This document shows, piece by piece, positions 1 through 9,500 of a DNA stretch of 22,500 nt. Position 1 is the first letter of the stretch; each line of letters begins with the position of its first letter. Position numbers and translations under genes: made by a program. Location: positions 97,501-120,000 of the forward strand of contig CAJNDS010000187.1 in NCBI GenBank assembly GCA_905221605.1, given 5' to 3'. The notes beneath the pieces were generated by a model. That model ran no database searches, was not told where the DNA came from, and saw only the letters and a list, made by a program, of their open reading frames with translations. This DNA is from Symbiodinium natans. Its lineage: Eukaryota; Sar; Dinophyceae; Suessiales; Symbiodiniaceae.

Positions 1-30
1 GGTTATAAGTACCCATGAACCTCCAGCGGC
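1..30 (+). repeat. Dispersed repeat family B, copy 1
   Basis: GGTTATAAGT followed by CCCATGAACCTCCA. Related copies lie at 17177-17209 (diverged) and 22178-22230 (spacer longer). The left end is cut by the window edge. Confidence 0.5.
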
Positions 31-36
31 ACTCAG

Positions 37-84
37 GAGCCTGCTCCTGGAGCCGACGACGCTCGAAGATGGAGCCACGGCTGG
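37..84 (+). other. Possible exon-like island (unplaced)
   Basis: After CTCAG the sequence reads EPAPGADDARRWSHGW with no stop, then meets GTTTTT. It is GC-rich and lies before a CCCTAAA array, like the better-supported exons. No family match was seen and the frame is a guess. It could equally be unique intron or intergenic DNA. Confidence 0.2.
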
Positions 85-111
85 GTTTTTTGGGGGCGGA
101 GGGCTTCCCCT

Positions 112-186
112 AAATCCTAAACCCTAAACCCCAAACCCTAAACCCCAAACCCTAAACCCTAAACCCTAAACCCTAAACCCTAAACC
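112..186 (-). repeat. Telomeric array, CCCTAAA orientation
   Basis: About ten units of CCCTAAA with CCCCAAA variants. The strand shown is that of the TTTAGGG sequence. It lies just upstream of the GC-rich island at 214. Confidence 0.95.
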
Positions 187-213
187 TTGAACCCTCAGGG
201 CCCAATCCCAAAG

Positions 214-290
214 GCGAGACGGTCTGCCGCTTCTGCGTCCGAAAGCGCCGCGCCGCCGCCGCCGACGCGCAGGCGGGCGAAAGCCTCTGG
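214..290 (+). other. Exon-like GC-rich island (CRFC motif), unplaced
   Basis: After CCCAAAG the frame reads ETVCRFCVRKRRAAAADAQA without a stop. It is flanked by a CCCTAAA array on the left and TTTAGGG arrays on the right, as many exons of the LONRF-like gene are, and has an AG|G acceptor. The CxxC pair could start a zinc site, but no partner ligands were seen. It could be a 5' exon of the same gene or part of a neighbour; its 3' boundary is unknown. Confidence 0.4.
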
Positions 291-311
291 AGTTCCAGGG
301 TTTTAAAGGGG

Positions 312-515
312 GGGTAGGGTTCAGAGTTTAGGGTTTAGGGTTTAGGGCTTAGGATTTAGGAAGTGGGGTTTGGGGTTTAGGGTTTAGGGTTTAGGACTTG
401 AATGGGTTTAGGGCTTTTCAAGGCGGACCGTGGGCTTAGGGTTCCAGGTGCTGGGCATTTCAGGTGTTTGCATGTTAGGGTTTAGGGTTTAGGGTTTCGG
501 GTTTAGGGTTTAGGG
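312..515 (+). repeat. Interrupted TTTAGGG arrays
   Basis: Two runs of TTTAGGG, at about 312-395 and 475-515, are separated by unique sequence containing single degenerate units. From 516 to 634 I see only unique sequence of unknown role. Confidence 0.9.
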
Positions 516-634
516 CGCCTTTTGTAATGTGCATGTTTTCGCGGATTAGAGGTTCAGGGGCTTCACTGGTTTGGGTTTGTGTTAGGTTATTGGCATGTTT
601 GCTCGTTTCTTGGGGCTGATTGGCTGATTTCAGA

Positions 635-935
635 AACCCTAAACCCTAAACCCTAAACCCTAAACCCTAAACCTTAAACCCCAAACCCTAAACCCTAAAC
701 CCTAAGAAGATCGGCAGCTGTGCTTGGGACATCAGGATGTTCAGGGCTCCTGGAGTCTAAGGCTCGAACCTTAAAACCTTAAAGCCCTGAACCCATTCGA
801 AGCCCTAAACCCTAAACCCTAAACCCTAAACCCTAAACCCTAAACCCTAAACCCGAAGCCCTAAACCCTAAACCCTAAACCCTAAACCCTAAACCCTAAA
901 CCCTATAAGCCCCAAACACCAAACCCTAAACCCTG
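635..935 (-). repeat. CCCTAAA arrays with unique spacer
   Basis: Near-perfect CCCTAAA runs lie at 635-702 and 803-905. The 706-800 spacer is unique and contains ATCAGGATGTTC, which also occurs at 3485. Confidence 0.92.
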
Positions 936-1187
936 CCTAGTAGTAGAGTAGGGAACCTTTAACCTTTTCGGGGGAATGGAATCCCCTTATAATCCCAAAG
1001 GTTCAACTTTAATTCCCCCAGGCTACTGGCCTAAACCCTAAACCCTAAACCCCAAACCCTAAACCCTAAACCCTCAACCCGGGAGCTTCAAAGCAGTTTG
1101 CCAAGCAGGGCATCAGCTACCACCTTTCCGTTTCCTAGATTATTCCGAATCTCCACTCTGGCACCCGCTCCTCATGCTCCCGTGCAG

Positions 1188-1463
1188 TATTCGTACGCCG
1201 CTGAACTGCGCAAGAGAAGAACCGTGCCCCAGTCGGAATGGGACTCGTTCTTGCACGCCGACTACCGCTTCTTGCTGGCTTGGCTAGCAACGGCTACCTA
1301 CCACACGACCATCAAGAACTCGCAAGGAGTCTTCAAGGTCATGAAATGCCTGCAGCGGCGTATCGGGTACGAACGGCTTCAACGGCAGGCAAAATCTCTG
1401 CGAGGCCAGCATGGGAGTAGCAGAAGCCGAGGTGTTGTCATCTGCTCCGGTTGGGGTCGTTGA
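1188..1463 (+). CDS. Unidentified open frame, possible exon
   Basis: Following CGTGCAG, an open frame of 91 codons begins YSYAAELRKRRTVPQSEWDS and ends at a TGA at 1461-1463. The frame stays open upstream to about 1098. Composition is complex and not telomere-derived: it is rich in charged and aromatic residues, with a basic stretch MKCLQRRIGYERLQRQAKSL. It is much longer than the exons of the LONRF-like gene, and its first ATG in frame is late. It may be an exon of a neighbouring gene, a retrocopy fragment or a mobile-element remnant. A donor may lie at GCCGAG|GTGTTG near 1432. I do not recognise the family. Confidence 0.4.
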   Translation, partial: YSYAAELRKRRTVPQSEWDSFLHADYRFLLAWLATATYHTTIKNSQGVFKVMKCLQRRIGYERLQRQAKSLRGQHGSSRSRGVVICSGWGR

Positions 1464-1524
1464 TGACCGCTCGGCTATTCAGACGCCCGGAGACAACAGC
1501 CACGTCAACACTTCAAGCATTACC

Positions 1525-2060
1525 CGAAACCCTAAAACCCTAAACCCCTACACTCTAAGCCCCTAAACCCCAAACCCCTAAACCCCCTCGACCGCCTAAA
1601 CCTCCTAAACCCCCTACACACCCTAAACCTAAAGCCCTTAGACCCCTAAAGCCCCTAAACCCTAACCCCCTAACCCCCTAAACCCTGAATCCGAGGTTGA
1701 TCTGCCGCCTGGCTCCAGGTCAGCTGACCAGAGCCTGCGCTTGATTAGGGCTGTGCCTTAAACCCTTAACCTCCCCAAACCCTAAACCCTAAACCCTAAA
1801 ACCCAAACCCTAAACCCTTAACCTCCCCAAGAGCTAAATACCTAAAAGCCCTCGCTGCGTCTTTCATGCTGGATTTAGGGTTTTGGGTTGTGGTGAGTGC
1901 TTTTTGGGGATGCGAGCATTCAAGAACTGCTCACCCTAAACCCAAAAGCAGGCATATTGCGACAGAACAGGCTTTTTGTGGCCTAAACCCTATACCCTAA
2001 ACCCTAAACCCTCAACCCTAAACTCTAAACCCTAAACCCTCAACCCTAAACCCTAAAAGT
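1525..2060 (-). repeat. Degenerate CCCTAAA/CCCCTAAA arrays
   Basis: Irregular units occur at 1525-1690, 1768-1830 and 1983-2060, many with extra C (CCCCTAAA). The spacers at 1691-1767 and 1831-1982 are unique and no coding frame is evident in them. Confidence 0.88.
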
Positions 2061-2139
2061 GGGAGACGACCCTGTAGCCGCGACCCCGAAAGCGCAAGGG
2101 TTTAGGCAGTTTAGAGTTTACGGAAGCACTGATTGTGTT

Positions 2140-2420
2140 CCCCTACCCTAAACCTAAACCCTAAACTCTTATCCCGAAACCCTAAACCCTGAACCCTAAA
2201 CCCTAATTAAACCCTAAATTTTTAAAACCCTAAACCCTAATCCCTAAATCCTAAACCCTAACCCTAAACCCTAAACCCTAAACCCTAAACCCTAAACCCT
2301 AAACCCTAAACCCTAAACCCTAAACCCTAAACCCTAAACCCTAAACCTTAACCCTAAACCCTAAACCCTAACCCTAAAGCCTAAACCCTAAACCCTAAAC
2401 CCTAAACCCTAAACCCTGAA
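2140..2420 (-). repeat. Long CCCTAAA array
   Basis: One of the longest arrays in the window. It is near-perfect from about 2262 to 2415, with degenerate units to the left, including occasional six-base CCCTAA units. Confidence 0.95.
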
Positions 2421-2440
2421 CCCCAATGGTGTGCCCCAAG

Positions 2441-2506
2441 GATCGGGTTCGGCTCCGACGTGAACGTGGTGCTGGCCGAGCTGGACGCTCCCATTCAGCT
2501 TATGGG
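2441..2506 (+). CDS. Orphan exon-like island, unplaced
   Basis: After CCCCAAG the frame G|ATC reads IGFGSDVNVVLAELDAP, then IQLMG, and reaches a possible GT donor at 2507. It has an AG|G acceptor and GC-rich codons, with a CCCTAAA array before it and TTTAGGG units after it, exactly like confirmed exons downstream. It may be a 5' exon of the LONRF-like gene, but the phase link to exon 1 is not established. No family match was seen. Confidence 0.5.
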
Positions 2507-2507
2507 G

Positions 2508-2580
2508 TGTTTAGGGTTTAGGGTTTAGTGTTTAGGGTTTAGGTTTAGGGTTTAGGGTTTAGGGTCTAGGGTTTAGGGGT
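2508..2580 (+). repeat. TTTAGGG array
   Basis: About nine G-strand units begin directly after the orphan exon-like island. Confidence 0.93.
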
Positions 2581-2704
2581 AGTAGGTTGCAGGGTTTCGG
2601 GCTCAACCCGGTATGGGAGGTTGCATAAATATAAACGGTTATCTGTTGGGTGGACAGGAAGGAGGACCGCTACTTTTTTAAAGACAGCCATTGTAAACAG
2701 TCTT

Positions 2705-2975
2705 CCTAAACCCTGAACCCTAAACCCTAAACCCTGAACCCTAAACCCTAAACCCCAAACCCTAAACCCTGAACCCTAAACCCTAAATCCTGAACCCTAA
2801 ACCCTAGAAGACCCTCAGAACCCTACGCCGAAGTCTTAAACACCCTGTTGGGGGTTTACGGTATTAGGGGTACCTTATTCCGTATCACTTTGGTTGTCGA
2901 TATCAGCGGCCCCTGAACCCTAAACCCTAAACCCTAAACCCTAAACCCTAAGCCCTAAACCCTACCCGTTACCCG
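2705..2975 (-). repeat. CCCTAAA/CCCTGAA arrays
   Basis: Runs at 2705-2805 and 2914-2965 with regular CCCTGAA variants. The unique spacer at 2806-2913 shows no gene. Just upstream, 2650-2695 reads KEDRYFFKDSHCKQ in one frame; this is too short to call. Confidence 0.9.
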
Positions 2976-3013
2976 TTCTCGTAAACCCTCTGTTCAGCTC
3001 CCGAGAAAGAAAC

Positions 3014-3077
3014 GCGAGGCCGCGTTTTTCTGCCCTGCGGCGCAGCGAAGCGCCGCGGCGCGGCAGCAAGGCCTCGC
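3014..3077. repeat. Nested GC-rich inverted repeat (hairpin)
   Basis: GCGAGGCC at 3014-3021 pairs with GGCCTCGC at 3070-3077, CCGCG at 3020-3024 with CGCGG at 3059-3063, and GCGGCGC at 3037-3043 with GCGCCGC at 3050-3056. Role unknown. Confidence 0.6.
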
Positions 3078-3094
3078 TTTCGCTCTTTTTTTGG

Positions 3095-3212
3095 GGTTTG
3101 GGGTTCAGGGTTTAGGGTTTAGGGTTTAGGGTTCAAGGTTTAGGGTTTGGGGTTTAGGGTGCAGGGTTTGGGGTTTGGGGTGTGTGTGTGTGTGTGTGTG
3201 TGACTGACTGAC
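3095..3212 (+). repeat. TTTAGGG array followed by (TG)n and TGAC microsatellite
   Basis: Degenerate TTTAGGG/TTTGGGG units run to about 3180. Eleven TG units at 3181-3202 follow, grading into TGACTGACTGACT. Confidence 0.92.
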
Positions 3213-3526
3213 TCGTTGATGCTTTTACATGTTTTCGGGTGCTTGGGGTTTCTGGAGGGGGTTTAGCGTTTTTAAAGCTCCGGGCGTTTAGGGTTTAGGG
3301 TTTAGGGCTTAGGGCTCATGATTTAGGGTTCAGGAGAGGCTTGCCTGAAGGCCGTTCTCTTGGAGCCCTTGGTTTGGAAGGGCTCGTTTTGTGCCGGAGG
3401 GTTTGATCTGCGTCCAAACTCCCCCCCAAAGCCGCACCAAAGCCTCACCTTCTGTGGTTGCCTTGCTGAACAACATCAAAGGGGATCAGGATGTTCGGGG
3501 GTTCTCAGGCGTACTTAGGGCTGCAG

Positions 3527-3590
3527 GGGTTTGAGCCCCCAAAACTGCCCTCCTCTGAGCGAAAATCAAAAGAAGCGTCTCTTGCTCTGG
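3527..3590 (+). CDS. LONRF-like exon 1 (start of TPR 1)
   Basis: Acceptor GCTGCAG|GGG, phase 0. Reads GFEPPKLPSSERKSKEASLA then LG, ending in phase 1 at a GC donor (G|gccggg). The split glycine joins exon 2 to give ALGNALF, the usual opening of a TPR helix A. The upstream boundary is the least certain part; it may not be the first coding exon. Confidence 0.65.
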
Positions 3591-6500
3591 GCCGGGTGAG
3601 GATTCGGGTTCGGGTTTGGCATTTCGGGGGTTGTTTATAGGATTGTATTTCCCAACTTCTTTTTCTAATCCCTGAATCCCGGAACCCTAAACCCTCCTAA
3701 ACCCTAAACCCTAAATTCCAAGCCCTGTTTCTTTCACTGGCAGGCAACGCCCTCTTTGGGGAAGCGAAGTTTGCCGAAGCCATTGGGGAGCCGTGTCTTT
3801 ATTAGCTGAGGTACCCCAAAGCCCTAAGCCCTAAGCCCTAAACCCTATACCCTAAACCTTAAACCCTAAACCGTAAATCCTAAACCTAAACCCTAAACCC
3901 TAAACCCTAAACCCTAAGCCCCCAAACCCTGAACCCTAGAACCCTAAGCTCCTCAGACCCTAGAACCCGAAACTCCTTAAACCCGTAAGCTCCTGGGACC
4001 CTAAGGCCCTAAACCCTAAACCCTAAACCCTAGACCCTAAACCCAAACCCTGAACCCTGAACCCTGAACCCTGAACCCTGAACCCTGAACCCTAACCCTA
4101 AACCCTAAACCTAAACCCCGGAATCATGCGACGCAGTTCGGCGTACCTTGATGTGCGCGTCTGCTGCAATGGGTGGCCCCGAATGACCCCGAAATGACCT
4201 CCCAAAATTTCAAGGCCACCAAGCCTTACAGACTACGGGCCCAAAGCCGAAGGAGCTCAAACCCGAAACCCTAAACCCCTGGACCCTGAACCCCAAACCT
4301 AAAGCCCTAAACCCGAAGTTTCGCGTGTTCGGGGAACAAAGCCTCAGGAGCCTAAACCCGAAACCCTCAGCCCCAGACCCCTGAACCCTACGCCCGAAAC
4401 CCAAACCTAAATCCCTAACCCCTAAACCCCTAAAACCCTTAAACCCCTAAACCCATAAACCCCTAAACCCTAAACCTAAACCCTATATCCTAAACCCTAA
4501 ACCCTAAACCCTAAACCCTAAACCCTAAACCCTAAACCCTAAACCCTAAACCCTAAACCCTAAACCCTAAACCCTAAACCCGAAGTTTTGTTGGGTTTCG
4601 GTCCCCAGGCCTACACCGAGGCGATCGAAGCAGCTCCCACACCGGATCTGGTGCCTGCAGCTATTGGGTGGAGGGTTTAGAGGATTAGGGGTTTAGGGTT
4701 TAGGGTTTAGGGTTTGGGGTTTGGGGTTTAGGGTTTAGGATTTGGGAGTTGGGCCCAAAACCCTAAATCCCTGAATTCCCACACCCTAACCCTAAACCCC
4801 TAAAACCCTAATACTCCCTAAGCCCTCGAATGTCCGAGACAGAACCCTGAGATGGTTTCCGAAGGTTCGGGCACCAGGGGGTTTAGGGTTTAGGGTTTTA
4901 AGGTGTAGGGGTTCAGGATTTAGTGGTTCAGGGATTAGGGTTTAGGGGTCTAGGGGCTTAGGGCTTTCGTGGTGTAGGGGTTGCAGTTTAAGGGTTTGGG
5001 GACCCTACACCCTAAACCCTAAACCCTAAACCCTAAACCCTAAACCCTAAACCCTAAACCCTAAACCCCAAAACTCCAAACCCCAAACCCCAAACCCCAA
5101 ACCCCAAACCCTAAATCCTAAACCCTAAACCCTAAACCCGAAACTTAAACCCTAAACCCTAGACCCTTTACCCTAAACCCTAAACCCTAAACCCTAGTTT
5201 GGGTTTGGGGTTCACCCTTTCGGGACTCAGGTGCTCTTCTGCAACCGGGCGCTGGCGCACCTGAAGAACGAGGTGGTCAAGCAGCATGTGGTCTGCGAAA
5301 CAAGGGGGGACAACTACTTTTCCCATTTGCTTCGTAGTGGTTGCTGAACTTGTACCAAGTTGCTATGATGTTTGGGGTTTGGGGATATAAGGATTTCGGA
5401 GCTTAAAGTAGGTGTCCAGAAGGATGTACATGGCAGGGCTTCTACATCATCGGAACAAGCGCTTAGGTTCCTGGACATCAGCCCGGAACCTTACACCCTA
5501 AACCCTAAACCCTAAACCCTAAACCCTAAACCCTAAACCCTAAACCCTAAACCCTAAACCCCAAACCCCAAACCCCCTAAACCTCAACCCAGCAAGCTGC
5601 GCTGGTCGCCTGAGATCTCCGCCCCCTCGACTCGCCCACCCGGAAAACCTGAAACTCTAAGGTTGGAAACGTGGGGCCTTAGTAGGGTTTAGGGGTTTGG
5701 GGTTTAGGGTTTAGGGTTTAGGGTTTAGGGTTTAGTAGGGGGAAAAGGGTTTAGGGTTAGTGCGGTCCCTTACGCTTGTTTGTGGGGATCCGAAGTATGG
5801 GCCCTCACTAGTGTATTAAAGGGCTTTATAGCAAGGCCCACGCCCTGAGCCCCAAGCACTAAACACCCCAAAAGCCTGAACCCAAGACCCTAAAATACCA
5901 GAACCTTGAGACACAAAACCCTAACAACCCCCGCAAGAAAGCCAAAAAAGAGCAAAAACAAACAAGGCAAACCAGAGACCTAAACAACCCTTAGAACACT
6001 CCAAAACCCCCCCCCCCCCCCAAAACCCCCAAACCCAAAAGGGCCCCCAAACACCCTAAACCTAAACCCTAAACACCTAAACCTTAAACCCTTAAAACAC
6101 CGACCCTGGGTTGCTTTCTTAAACGCCGGTAAGCACTCAGCCTGGTCCGAGAGCAGTCGGGTTTAGGGTTTAGGGTTTAGGGTTTGGGTTTACGGTTAGG
6201 GTTCACCCCAAAGGCGCCAAGCGCGGCCCTCTGCGACGCATCTGAGCGGCGCAGCCGCCGCACCGGCAGCGGGCGGGCGCTGTTTCGAAAGGCGCCAAGG
6301 GTTCGTAGGGTTAGGGAGGTTAGAGTTTAGGGTTTAGGGTTCAGGGTTCCGGGTTCAGGGTTTAGGGTGTTTAGGGGTTTAGGGTTTAGGGGTTGGGGCA
6401 TAGGCGTGGGGGCTTTCGGGTTCTAGGGTTCAGGGTTTGAGGGTTTGGGGGGTTTACGGTTACGGCTAGGGTTTCAGCAAGGATTCTTTTGTTTTTAGCC

Positions 6501-9500
6501 CTCCACCCAAAACACCCCCCGCCGCAAACACCCCTCAAACACCCCCCAAAACCCTAAACCCCAAACCCTAAACCCTAAACCCGAAAAACCTAAAAACCCT
6601 AAGCTCGAAACCTTAAACTTTAAACCCTAAACCCCAAACCCTAAACCCTAAACCCTAAAACCCTAACCCTAACCCTGAACCCTAAACCCTCAACAAAAAA
6701 CAACCAGATGAGGCCTGGTTCCGTGGGTCAGGCCCTGCTCTCTCTGGCGAAGTGCCCGAGGCACGCGGGCTGGAAGGATCTGTTGGTTCAACTGGGCTTA
6801 GGGTTTAGGGCTTAGGGTTTGGGGTTTAGGGTTTGGGGTTTAGGGTTTAGGTTTGGGGTTTAGGATTTGGGGTTGGGTTTGGGCTTAGGGTTTGGGGTTG
6901 GGGTTAAGGGTTTGGGTTTAGGGTTTGGGGTTTAGGGGTTTGGGTGTGCAGCAGGCGTAGGGTGTAGCCCGCACGAGGAGACCATGCAAGAGCGCAAGCC
7001 AAGCACCCTTGACACCAGCAAGGAACATTGACCTTCTTCGCCAGAGGTAAAAGCAGGCTCAAAAACCCGCAGCCCTAGAAACCCAAAACCCAAAACCCAA
7101 AACCCCCAGAACAAAAAAACCCGAAACCCAAAACCCGAAACGAAACCCGAAACCCGAAACCCACCCAAAACCCAAAACCCAAAACCCAAACCCTAAAATC
7201 CTGACCCTACCCTAAGAGACCACCAACAAAAAGCCTGTAAATTTGCAAACCCCAAGACCCTGATCCCGAAGCCCGAAACCCTTAAAACGCGAAAGCCCTA
7301 AATTGCCCCCTGAAACTCGAAAGCCTAAATAAACCCTAAACCCTAAACCTAAAAACCCTAAACCCCTAAACCTAAACCTAAAACAAATCCCTAAACCCTA
7401 AACCAAACCCGAAACCCCAAATACCCAGACGCGGTTAAGAGGCCGCCTTTGCACTGGCGCGTGCGGCCAGCGCCTAGGCAAAACACAGCGACGTTGAGGT
7501 CCCCTATCGGTATAAGGTTTAGGGTTTACAGTATAGGGTATGGGGTTTTGAATGTTAGTGAGCCCTTGTGCTAGTGCTGGCGTCGGGTTTCGGGGGTTTT
7601 CGGGGCAGTTTGGGTTTAAGCAGGAATTAGGAGGGAGGTTTGGGAGGTTTAGGAGGAGGTTTGGAGGAGTTGGAGGGAGGTTTGGAGGAGGTTTGGAGGA
7701 GGAGGTTTCAAGCGGTTTAGCTGCTTTTAGTTTCAAGATTTTGGCCGTTGGTGGGGTTTGGGGTGTGGAACGGTGTTTGATGTTTGGAGCTTGGGGCATG
7801 CAGTTCAAAATCTTAACCTTAAATCCTAAACCTTAAATCCTAACCCTAAACCCTAAACCCTAATACCCTAACCCTAAACCTAAACCCTAAACCCTAAACC
7901 CTAAACCCAAAAAACCTAAAAACCCTAAGCCCCCGTACTCAAAGCTCGAAGCCTAGGTGCACCCGGTGTTGCGGCCTCGCTCGCTGAGGCCAAAGCGTGG
8001 GGGTTGAGGGGTCCCAAAACCTGAACACCTTGGTGTTTAGGGTTTAGGGTTTCGGGCTTAGGGTTTAGGGTTTAGCCCTAGCGCGGTAGCATTTTGCAAA
8101 ATCTCAGGGTACTTGAACTCTAAGGAATAGACATTTACATCTTTCATGCTATCCACAACCATGGTTTGGTAAACTAACCCCTTGAACCCTTAAGCCCTTC
8201 AACCGTAAGCCCTAAACCCGCCCCCAAACCCTAAACCTACACCCTAAACATGAAATCCTAAGCCTAAGCCCTATACACCCCTGAACCCTTGAAGGGTTTT
8301 TAAGTCTACCTAAACCCTAAACCCTAAAACCCTAAAAACCCTAAACCCTAAACCCTAAACCCTAAACCCTAAACCTAAACGTGGGGCTTGGTGGCTTAGG
8401 GGAGGGTGTGAACGGTTTTCGTGGGGCGCAGGGTGGAAGCAAGGACCCTGGGTGGCAGCTTCAGGGTTGAGGGTTTAGGGTTTAGGAATTTAGGGTTTAG
8501 GGTTTAGGGTTTAGGAGTTTAGGTTTAGGGTTTTTATAGGAATTTAGGGTTTAGGGTTGAGGGTTTCGAGCCTAGGCAGGAGGTTTTTGAGGGTTTGGCA
8601 TTGAGGGCTTAGGGTTTGACGGCTTCTGGCGCGCCTTGCTGATCGGTAGAAGGTCGAGGGTTTGGGGTTCTGAAAGCCCTGAACCCTAACGCTAAACCCT
8701 AAACCCGAAACCCCCTGAACCCTAAACCCCAGGCGTGCGGGCGCTTATCCGCGGAGGACGCGGAGAAGGTGCCCACCGGGGTGCAGTTGCTGTTTCCCGA
8801 ACCTCGAACTCAAAACCCAGCACCCTAAGCCCTAGTTTAGGGTTTAGGGTTTAGGGTTGAGGGTTAAGCCCTAAACTAAACCGATGTAGCTTTCTTCTGA
8901 GACAGGGCCGCGTCCAGCAGAAGCCCAAGCCCTAAACCAAGCTAGGTAGTTTACAGCTTTGGGTTCGGGTTAGCCCTGAACCCTAAAACCCTAAAACTCT
9001 AAAACCTTAAAACCCTAAAACCCTAAAAACCCTAAAACCCCTAAAACCCTAAAACCCTAAAACCCTAAAACCCAAAACCCTAAAACCTAAAACCCTAAAA
9101 CCCTAAAACCCTAAAACCTAAAACCCTAAAAACCCTAAACCCTCCCTAAAACCCTAAAACCCGAAACCCCTAAAACCCTAAAACCCGAAAACCTAAAAAA
9201 CCCTAAAACCCTAAACCCTACAACCCTGCAACCCTAAACCCTAAACCCTAAACCCCCAAACCCTAAACCTAAGCCCCCAGCGGAACAGGTCAAGGAATGG
9301 CTTGCCAGGGCTCTGCCCCGGCATCGAGGCAAAGGGGGGCAATGTGAATTGTGGGGTTTAGGGTTTGGGTTTAGGTTTAGGGTTTAGGGATTGGGGATTT
9401 GGGATTTTGGGGAAATTTTGGGTTTAGGGCTTAGGGGTTAAGACTTGTTGTGTTTAGGTTTGGTTTGGGCAGTCAGTTTGGAAGTGCTATAAGGACGTAG

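Noticed and set aside
2262-2415. True chromosome end
   Set aside because: Arrays occur in both orientations and are interrupted by unique and coding DNA across the whole window.
4210-4404. Minus-strand open frame rich in GFGF/GLGFR
   Set aside because: Translation of degenerate TTTAGGG repeat; heptamers in frame give such periodic peptides. Same for 6932-7189, 7398-7808, 7552-7836, 11279-11725 and 17667-17909.
5589-5640. QAALVA island as an extra TPR exon
   Set aside because: Stop codon follows at once and exon 4 joins exon 5 in phase with a good TPR match.
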